Source: an uncultured Collinsella sp. (GTDB taxonomy: Bacteria; Actinomycetota; Coriobacteriia; Coriobacteriales; Coriobacteriaceae). Taken from it: a stretch of DNA of 24,811 nucleotides. The DNA lies in the NCBI GenBank assembly GCA_900551015.1, contig URUI01000027.1, positions 1-24,811 of the forward strand. Direction: 5' to 3'. The position numbers and the translations under genes were made by a program. Shown here one piece after another: positions 20,601 through 24,811 of this stretch (the first letter of the stretch is position 1; each line of letters begins with the position of its first letter). Below the pieces are notes generated by a model. That model worked only from the letters and a program-made list of their open reading frames with translations, searched no databases and was not told the origin of the DNA.

Positions 20601-20957
20601 ATGATTTCCATGCGTGAGGCGTATGAGAAGATCGGCGCTAATTATGATGACGCGTGCGCTCGGCTGATGGGCGAGGAAATGCTTGCCCGCTTTGCCCTCA
20701 AGTTTTTGGATGACGAGAGCATGGACAAGCTGGAGGCCGCCATGGCGGCAGGAGACGCCGAAGGTGCGTTTATGGCAGCGCACACGCTCAAGGGCGTGAG
20801 CCAGAACCTGGGATTCGATAATCTGTACGAGCCGGCGGTCGTGGTGACCGAAGCGCTGCGCGGCGCCGATGCCGTTGACGGCGCTCGCGCGGGAATGCAT
20901 GCGTTGCAGCAGCAATATGCGGCTACGATGTCGGCCCTGCGCGAGGCGGCCGAGTAA
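20601..20957 (+). CDS. Hpt domain phosphotransfer protein
   Basis: This 118-residue stand-alone histidine phosphotransfer protein is helical. The phospho-accepting motif is AAHTLKGVSQNLGFDNL, with His61, Lys64 and Gly65 (HxxKG). EEMLARFALKFLDDE and the following helices match a typical four-helix Hpt bundle. It has no kinase or receiver domain of its own. It lies 24 bases after the GGDEF-REC-HD-GYP gene and has its own aaaggag, so it is co-transcribed with it. It probably passes phosphate to or from that receiver. No hybrid kinase is in the window. ATG at 20601 is used; ATG at 20610 is an alternative start. Confidence 0.9.
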   Translation: MISMREAYEKIGANYDDACARLMGEEMLARFALKFLDDESMDKLEAAMAAGDAEGAFMAAHTLKGVSQNLGFDNLYEPAVVVTEALRGADAVDGARAGMHALQQQYAATMSALREAAE

Positions 20958-20980
20958 GAGGCTGTGAGCCTTGATGACTA

Positions 20981-21075
20981 TGAGCGTGGATAATCTCCCG
21001 TTTTAGGCCCGGTGGCGGCCTCAAAGTGGGAGATTATCCACGCTCGTTCGATACGTGTCCAAAAATCCACGCTCA
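20981..21075. repeat. Large palindromic element E with an extra half-site
   Basis: An 18-bp perfect stem, gagcgtggataatctccc (20982-20999) with its complement (21028-21045), encloses a loop that itself pairs (aggcc/ggcct). A further atccacgctca at 21065-21075 is a second perfect 11-bp inverted partner for tgagcgtggat (20981-20991), so two alternative pairings exist. It follows the Hpt stop codon by 24 bases and may terminate that operon, although the T run is absent. Confidence 0.75.
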
Positions 21076-21133
21076 TCTCTTCTGATTAGTGAATGGCCTA
21101 TGCGCACTGGCGGGGCTTTCCGCATGCAATCCA

Positions 21134-21167
21134 TATCGTTGTTCGATAAACTGTTCGAATAACGATA
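21134..21167 (+). promoter_or_regulatory. Candidate operator upstream of the DUF2975/XRE operon
   Basis: The arms tatcgttgttcga (21134-21146) and tcgaataacgata (21155-21167) are inverted copies with one mismatch around an 8-base spacer. The site also contains a direct repeat of tgttcga. It ends 20 bases before the start codon at 21188, so a bound protein would block transcription. The adjacent XRE regulator is the obvious candidate. Confidence 0.55.
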
Positions 21168-21187
21168 GAACCGATGAGGGTGAGTGT

Positions 21188-21748
21188 ATGTCCAACAGCG
21201 TTCAGCGTATGGCCAAGGCGGGCGAAAATATCAGGAAGCTTGGTTTTTGCATGGCAGCCGTTTTTGCAGGGATGCTCGTTGCTTTTGCCGCGTTGGTTGT
21301 TTACGTGATCTGGTATGCGGTTGCAAACGTTGCTTCTGTCGATTCTTTCGGTGTCGTGACGCTTCTCAATGGCGGGTGCATCGTTATCCCAAGCGGACTG
21401 TGCCTGGCACTCGTCGTGGGTATTTCGCTTGTCGTTTTGTGCGGGATCAGCCGTAACATCTCGCGAGGCGTCTCGCCCTTTACCAAGACGCATGTGTGGC
21501 TTATCCGTGTTCTCGCGCTTGCCTTTGCTGTTAACGCCGCGGTTTCGCTTGTTGGTGCCTATGGATCGGTCAATCTCACCATTGGCGGACTGGAGCTTTA
21601 CATCGTGCCTCATTCCTTCGTTATTGAGATTTGCCAAGGCGCTACCTTTGATGCGGGGTCGTTTATCGGCGCAGTTGTCTGTCTGTTTATCTCGGCGATC
21701 TGGAGTTATGCCTCGCTGCTCCAAGAGCAGTCTGACGAGCTTGTGTAG
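21188..21748 (+). CDS. DUF2975-type four-TM membrane protein
   Basis: This 186-residue integral membrane protein has four hydrophobic segments: about 19-46 (GFCMAAVFAGMLVAFAALVV), 58-85 (GGCIVIPSGLCLALVVGISL), 105-125 (IRVLALAFAVNAAVSLVGAY) and a last one (FIGAVVCLFISAIWSYASLL). The cytosolic GISRNISRGVSPFTKTHVWLIRV between TM2 and TM3 matches the characteristic G-PF region of DUF2975 proteins. These are almost always encoded next to a small XRE regulator, as here. The function is unknown; a membrane partner or sensor for the regulator is a reasonable inference. ATG at 21188 follows gaggg. The XRE gene begins eight bases after its stop. Confidence 0.8.
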   Translation: MSNSVQRMAKAGENIRKLGFCMAAVFAGMLVAFAALVVYVIWYAVANVASVDSFGVVTLLNGGCIVIPSGLCLALVVGISLVVLCGISRNISRGVSPFTKTHVWLIRVLALAFAVNAAVSLVGAYGSVNLTIGGLELYIVPHSFVIEICQGATFDAGSFIGAVVCLFISAIWSYASLLQEQSDELV

Positions 21749-21756
21749 GAGGAAAC

Positions 21757-22086
21757 ATGAGCTATCTCATCATCGAGCTTGAGACGCAGCTGCTTAAGAC
21801 CGGAAAGACCAGTGCTGATCTGATTCGAGCGACGGGGCATACTCCGGCTAATATTTCAAAGCTTAGAAACGGAAAGATAAAAGCTATTCGCCTAAAGACG
21901 CTCCTCGATATCTGTGATGAGCTTGATTGTCAACCGGGAGATATTATTCAGCGCGTGAGTGAGAAAGAGCTTGAGGAGCTTATTGTTGAGCGTGCAAAAA
22001 ACGTTGTGAGGCAGATGCGGGACGGCGGAGGCAATGAGGCGTCGCTTCCGACATCAGTCTTTGCTGTCGATTTGAGCGACGAGTAG
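21757..22086 (+). CDS. Small XRE/Cro-type transcriptional regulator
   Basis: The protein has 109 residues. The helix-turn-helix occupies about 5-66 (LLKTGKTSADLIRATGHTPANISKLRNGKIKAIRLKTLLDICDEL), ending in DCQPGDIIQ, typical of the HTH_26/YozG group. A short charged helix follows (VSEKELEELIVERAKNVVRQMRD). Codons such as aga, ata and aaa are more frequent than in the genes upstream, marking the start of the more AT-rich part. The start is ATG at 21757 with an ideal aggaggaa that overlaps the end of the DUF2975 gene, so the two are translated together. It probably autoregulates through the palindrome at 21134 and may act on the ABC operon downstream. Confidence 0.88.
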   Translation: MSYLIIELETQLLKTGKTSADLIRATGHTPANISKLRNGKIKAIRLKTLLDICDELDCQPGDIIQRVSEKELEELIVERAKNVVRQMRDGGGNEASLPTSVFAVDLSDE

Positions 22087-22123
22087 CTTAAGGCGAACAA
22101 CTAAAACGAAATATCAGTGTGAA

Positions 22124-22156
22124 GGGACCCGTGTCTAACACAGGTTCTTTCTTTTA
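22124..22156 (+). terminator. Terminator after the XRE gene
   Basis: Ggacccgtgt and acacaggttc can form a 10-bp stem with one mismatch and one G-U around a three-base loop, followed by tttctttta. This separates the DUF2975/XRE unit from the ABC operon. Confidence 0.65.
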
Positions 22157-22163
22157 GATTATC

Positions 22164-22213
22164 TTGACAAATATGAGTTATCGAAAAACAATAACAACTA
22201 TGGAAAACGATAA
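22164..22213 (+). promoter_or_regulatory. Promoter/operator region of the ABC operon
   Basis: A perfect -35 hexamer, ttgaca, is at 22164-22169, but no strong -10 follows at the usual spacing. Half-sites ttatcg (22178-22183) and cgataa (22208-22213) form an inverted pair with a 24-base spacer. The second lies within aacgata, which is also in the operator at 21134-21167. Confidence 0.45.
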
Positions 22214-22230
22214 AGTAAAGAAGGAACGAT

Positions 22231-22992
22231 ATGAGCGGTTTTGCTATCAAGCGGAACGGGAGGCCAATGAACGTATCAACGATAAGGCTATCAAGGGTGT
22301 CAAAGCGCTATGGGAGGCGCCGCGTTTTGCATGACGTTTCCTTCGAGGTACATCAGTCTGAGCTCTGCGCCCTTGTTGGTGCAAACGGGGCGGGCAAAAG
22401 CACGCTTATTAAAATCGTATTGGGCCTCTGTGAGCCATCGTCGGGGAGCGTGGAGCTCTTTGGAGGCAAGTCGAAAAAAGAGCTGAGCCTGATGCGGACG
22501 CGTGTCGGCTATGTGCCAGATTCCTGCGGAGCATACAAATCCCTCAGTGCGGTTGAGAATCTTCAAATCCGATGTGTGGAATGGGGGCTCGATGAGAAGC
22601 GTGAGATCCCTCGCGTTTTGAGCCTAGTCGGGCTGGATGCCGATGAGAAAAAGAGCGTGAGCAGTTTTTCTCTGGGAATGAAACGGCGATTGGATATAGC
22701 TACGGCTTTGTTGGGCGACACCGACTTGCTGATTTTCGATGAGCCGGCAAATGGATTGGATCCGTTGGGCATTGAGAGCATATGGACCCTTATCGGCCGA
22801 TTGAATCGAGAGCAGGGTAAGACCATGCTCATCTCTAGTCATGATTTGGATGAGCTGGCATCGGTTGCAACAAGCTGCCTGTTTATTCATGACGGCGAAC
22901 TGCTGAAAAAGGAATCGATGGACGTCATAAGGGATGAGGCGCCATCCCTAAAAGAGTATTACAGGCGCTTGATGAAGGCGGTCTCGCTATGA
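22231..22992 (+). CDS. ABC transporter ATP-binding protein (BcrA/LanF type)
   Basis: This 253-residue ATPase pairs with the two permeases downstream. Walker A is GANGAGKST (50-58). The signature is FSLGMKRRLDIA (146-157), the SLGMKxR variant typical of the DrrA/BcrA/LanF export group. Walker B is LLIFDEPANGLDP (166-178) and the H-loop is SSHDLDE (His204). The Q-loop region reads VGYVPDSCGAY, with Asp where the usual residue is Gln or Glu. Members confer self-immunity or resistance to lantibiotics and bacitracin, or export drugs; the substrate here is unknown. ATG at 22231 has aagga five bases upstream; ATG at 22267 (MNVSTIRL) is closer to the usual family start. The stop overlaps the next gene by four bases (ATGA). 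Confidence 0.92.
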   Translation: MSGFAIKRNGRPMNVSTIRLSRVSKRYGRRRVLHDVSFEVHQSELCALVGANGAGKSTLIKIVLGLCEPSSGSVELFGGKSKKELSLMRTRVGYVPDSCGAYKSLSAVENLQIRCVEWGLDEKREIPRVLSLVGLDADEKKSVSSFSLGMKRRLDIATALLGDTDLLIFDEPANGLDPLGIESIWTLIGRLNREQGKTMLISSHDLDELASVATSCLFIHDGELLKKESMDVIRDEAPSLKEYYRRLMKAVSL

Positions 22993-23813
22993 AGCGGGCG
23001 ATCCATCCCATAAAGGCAGATATGATGCGTTTGCACAGGATATTTCCGGCGAAGTTTGGTCTTGCGCTTATGCTGGCGTTCGGCCTTCTCTTCGGCATCT
23101 TTCTAAAAAACGGAACAACGTTGCTCGCCTTTGGCTATGGCGTTTGTGGGGAGGATATTGGTTTCCTCTGGAATGCAATCGATCCTTCTGCGCCTGATGA
23201 GTCCCTTGCGCGCAGCGCTTTTGCCGGTACGTCTCTGTTCGTACCGCTCATCGTTTGCCTGGCGATTTTACAGGAGCGCGGCTATGAAGAGGGATACCGA
23301 ATTTCTATGGCAAGAGGTCTCGCCCGCTTTAATGGCGCTCTAGCACATGCATTTTCGTCTGCTTTCATAATTGGCGCAGCATATAGTGCGCTTTGCCTTC
23401 TTCTTTTTGCAATAGCCGTAACACGTGGAGGGCAAAACTACGTGCATGGCATGCTGGCTGCATTTTTGCCTGCAATGATAGTCAACGCCGTATTGGTGAT
23501 ATCGGTTGCGCTGGAGACGGTGACCATCTATCGGATTACGGGCAGCGCTGTATTGAGCGGGGCCGTGGTGATAGTTGGATTTGTCATGAGCTTGACGCTC
23601 TACGGAACTTACCTTCAGACGCCCATACCGTCCTTGCGATGGATTTTCTTTCTTCCGGGGCCGTACCTTGGAGTCGGATGTGCCCTTGGGTATAGCGATA
23701 TGGGGCAGCTGACGCTTCTGGGATATGGCGTGGCAGCCAGCTGTCTATCGGTATTGATTTACGCTCTCTTGAGCTTTCGCGCTGGGGGTGTGCTCAATGG
23801 CTCGTCAGATTAA
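22989..23813 (+). CDS. ABC-2 type permease subunit 1 (LanE/BcrB-like)
   Basis: This 274-residue membrane protein has about six TM segments: FGLALMLAFGLLFGIFL (23-39), the FAGTSLFVPLIVCLAIL region (78-94), AFIIGAAYSALCLLLFAIAV, AFLPAMIVNAVLVISVALETV, AVLSGAVVIVGFVMSLTLYG and LLGYGVAASCLSVLIYALL. The cytosolic loop after TM2, ERGYEEGYRISMARGLARF, is where ABC-2 exporters contact their ATPase. Length and layout fit the lantibiotic-immunity permease group, but sequence identity cannot be judged. The gene overlaps the ATPase gene by four bases, and the second permease overlaps its 3' end. Two different permeases with one ATPase is the LanFEG arrangement. Confidence 0.85.
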   Translation: MKRAIHPIKADMMRLHRIFPAKFGLALMLAFGLLFGIFLKNGTTLLAFGYGVCGEDIGFLWNAIDPSAPDESLARSAFAGTSLFVPLIVCLAILQERGYEEGYRISMARGLARFNGALAHAFSSAFIIGAAYSALCLLLFAIAVTRGGQNYVHGMLAAFLPAMIVNAVLVISVALETVTIYRITGSAVLSGAVVIVGFVMSLTLYGTYLQTPIPSLRWIFFLPGPYLGVGCALGYSDMGQLTLLGYGVAASCLSVLIYALLSFRAGGVLNGSSD

Positions 23814-24615
23814 AAGACTTCTCCAGTCAGAATTGAAGCATGTGAGCAAATGGGCGTACGCCTTAATCCTGGTAATTTATGCGTACATGGTGATATTGCA
23901 GCTTAATTCTTTCCCGATGTGGTTCTGTAGCCTCCGTGAGAACAGTTTCTTGGGTTTTTTCCCAGACCCGACGCTTCGGCTATCGGCGGAGGATGTCCTT
24001 CTATTTGGCAATGCAGAGGTTTTTCGCGGTCTGCTGTTCAACGTAGCCCCGTTGGCCCATGCATTGTTCTTTCCGTTCATCGCGGCTTGCATTGTGCCGC
24101 GCTTTGTCAGTTCGGGCTTTGTCGAGGAACCGTGGGGGTTGTCGGAGGCTCGGGGAGGGAAGCGTGTGTGCGCTATCGTTGCGCGAGTGGTGCTATCTTC
24201 TTTTGCCCTTTTGGGCGCGTTTGTCCTGTCGAGTGTCGTTTTGTACTGTCTGAACTGCGCAATCGTTTCGGATGCTCAGCAGTATTTCAACCTGCATGTA
24301 TTTTGCTATCGACTTGTTCTTGCTGCCGCTGCCTGCCTTGCATACGTGGTTTCTTGCGTAATCGTTGTTTCCTATTTTGGGTCCGGCTTCGGTCCGATTG
24401 GCATGCTGTTGCTTGTCAACGTCGTAGCGATCTACATACAGATCGGGGCCAATTCCATGCTTCCGCTTCCAGCCTCGATGCTCATGTGGATTTGCGGCGT
24501 GACCCCGTTGGGGAATGGTCAATGCATCTCGATTTTAATTGACTGCCTCATAAACGTAGCAAGCGTTTTTATCATTTGCTTTACTGTCGACCGATTGCGG
24601 TCGAGATTTCTCTGA
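23797..24615 (+). CDS. ABC-2 type permease subunit 2 (LanG-like)
   Basis: This membrane protein has about 272 residues and roughly six TM segments: WAYALILVIYAYMVILQL near the N-terminus, LAHALFFPFIAACIV, VVLSSFALLGAFVLSSVVLY, LVLAAAACLAYVVSCVIVVSYF, IGMLLLVNVVAIYIQIGA and CLINVASVFIICFTV. The cytosolic EEPWGLSEARGGKRVCAIVAR after TM2 is the expected coupling loop. It is distinct in sequence from the first permease, so the transporter is probably a heterodimer. ATG at 23797 with ggggg upstream is chosen; GTG at 23788 would add three residues. It overlaps the first permease by 17 bases. No structural peptide or modification gene is visible before the window ends. Confidence 0.83.
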   Translation: MARQIKRLLQSELKHVSKWAYALILVIYAYMVILQLNSFPMWFCSLRENSFLGFFPDPTLRLSAEDVLLFGNAEVFRGLLFNVAPLAHALFFPFIAACIVPRFVSSGFVEEPWGLSEARGGKRVCAIVARVVLSSFALLGAFVLSSVVLYCLNCAIVSDAQQYFNLHVFCYRLVLAAAACLAYVVSCVIVVSYFGSGFGPIGMLLLVNVVAIYIQIGANSMLPLPASMLMWICGVTPLGNGQCISILIDCLINVASVFIICFTVDRLRSRFL

Positions 24616-24659
24616 TTGTTTGTGAGGGATAATCATACCGAGCATATCAAATACAGGGG

Positions 24660-24687
24660 GGGCGGGCACCGTAGCTGGTGTCCGCCC
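24660..24687 (+). terminator. Hairpin after the ABC operon
   Basis: An 11-bp stem with one G-U, gggcgggcacc (24660-24670) with ggtgtccgccc (24677-24687), has a six-base loop and is followed by attac. It is 45 bases after the last stop codon; the T run is lacking. Confidence 0.55.
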
Positions 24688-24704
24688 ATTACAGTCTGAA
24701 ATAG

Positions 24705-24811
24705 GCCATCGATAAATTTCGATGGCGAGCATTCGGCGCATTGCCTACGATACGGGCAAGCCCCGAGGGGCCGCCGATCGGGCGCCTCCGGATGGCCGTC
24801 TGCCCCTGCCC
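24705..24811. other. Unassigned GC-rich right end with hairpins
   Basis: After a perfect 8-bp hairpin, gccatcga (24705-24712) with tcgatggc (24719-24726), the sequence becomes very GC-rich, with the palindrome gccccgaggggc at 24760-24771. A minus-strand frame is open from the right edge to a TAA near 24695, but it shows no family features. It may be another palindromic repeat cut by the window edge. Confidence 0.3.

Noticed and set aside
19431..20915. Long minus-strand open frame of about 494 codons
   Set aside because: It is antisense to the HD-GYP and Hpt genes, both clearly coding by motif content.
21134..21167. A second LexA box
   Set aside because: It contains gttcga motifs but not the GAAC-N4-GTTC spacing; the longer tatcgtt...aacgata symmetry is a better description.

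Overview
The window looks like chromosomal DNA of a high-G+C actinobacterium, most likely a gut Coriobacteriia of the Collinsella type. This is an inference from the codon use, the gene families and a characteristic short structured repeat ('cctgccaaaa...ttttggcagg') that occurs five times here. No rRNA, tRNA, CRISPR array, transposase or integrase was found. Most of the window is ordinary metabolic and transport content. The intergenic spaces, however, are unusually rich in large palindromes, and the right end (about 21.1-24.6 kb) looks like a more AT-rich accessory module.

Layout. 1-488: a possible 3' end of an off-window gene, then an inverted-repeat element. 489-1064: O6-alkylguanine-DNA alkyltransferase. 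1207-1761: a 5'-truncated sensor kinase. 1910-2584: an AIM24-family protein. 2654-3913 (-): a CLC channel/antiporter of the fluoride type. 4084-4722 (-): a GyrI-like protein with a perfect LexA-type box in its promoter region. 4994-8466 (+): an ABC ATPase and a large FtsX-type permease forming an exporter operon. 8467-8954: two terminators and two large palindromes.

8955-9884 (-): a membrane-anchored XRE regulator with tandem internal repeats. 10277-11356 (-): phosphofructokinase, whose stop codon lies at the edge of a roughly 180-bp palindrome. 11497-12582 (-): a membrane-anchored Ntn amidase. It is divergent from 12744-14129 (+), an M18 aminopeptidase followed directly by a small ORF. 14313-14702: a repeat and two hairpins. 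14703-17507 (-): a D-2-hydroxyacid dehydrogenase, a methionine aminopeptidase with an N-terminal SEC-C zinc motif, and a COG0731-type radical SAM protein. 17672-18481 (+): an alpha/beta hydrolase.

18693-20957 (+) is a two-gene signalling unit: a degenerate GGDEF-REC-HD-GYP protein followed by a free Hpt protein, which suggests a phosphorelay controlling c-di-GMP hydrolysis. After another large palindrome, 21188-22086 holds a DUF2975-type membrane protein and a small XRE regulator. Then 22231-24615 holds an ABC ATPase and two overlapping six-TM permeases, resembling BcrAB/LanFEG antimicrobial-peptide immunity exporters. Similar TATCG/CGATA half-sites lie in front of both units, so the XRE protein may control both.

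The most notable unexplained structure is the intergenic repeat complement: five copies of one hairpin family (one copy with a compensatory base change, two copies overlapping stop codons) and at least five other large palindromes, each different, in 25 kb.
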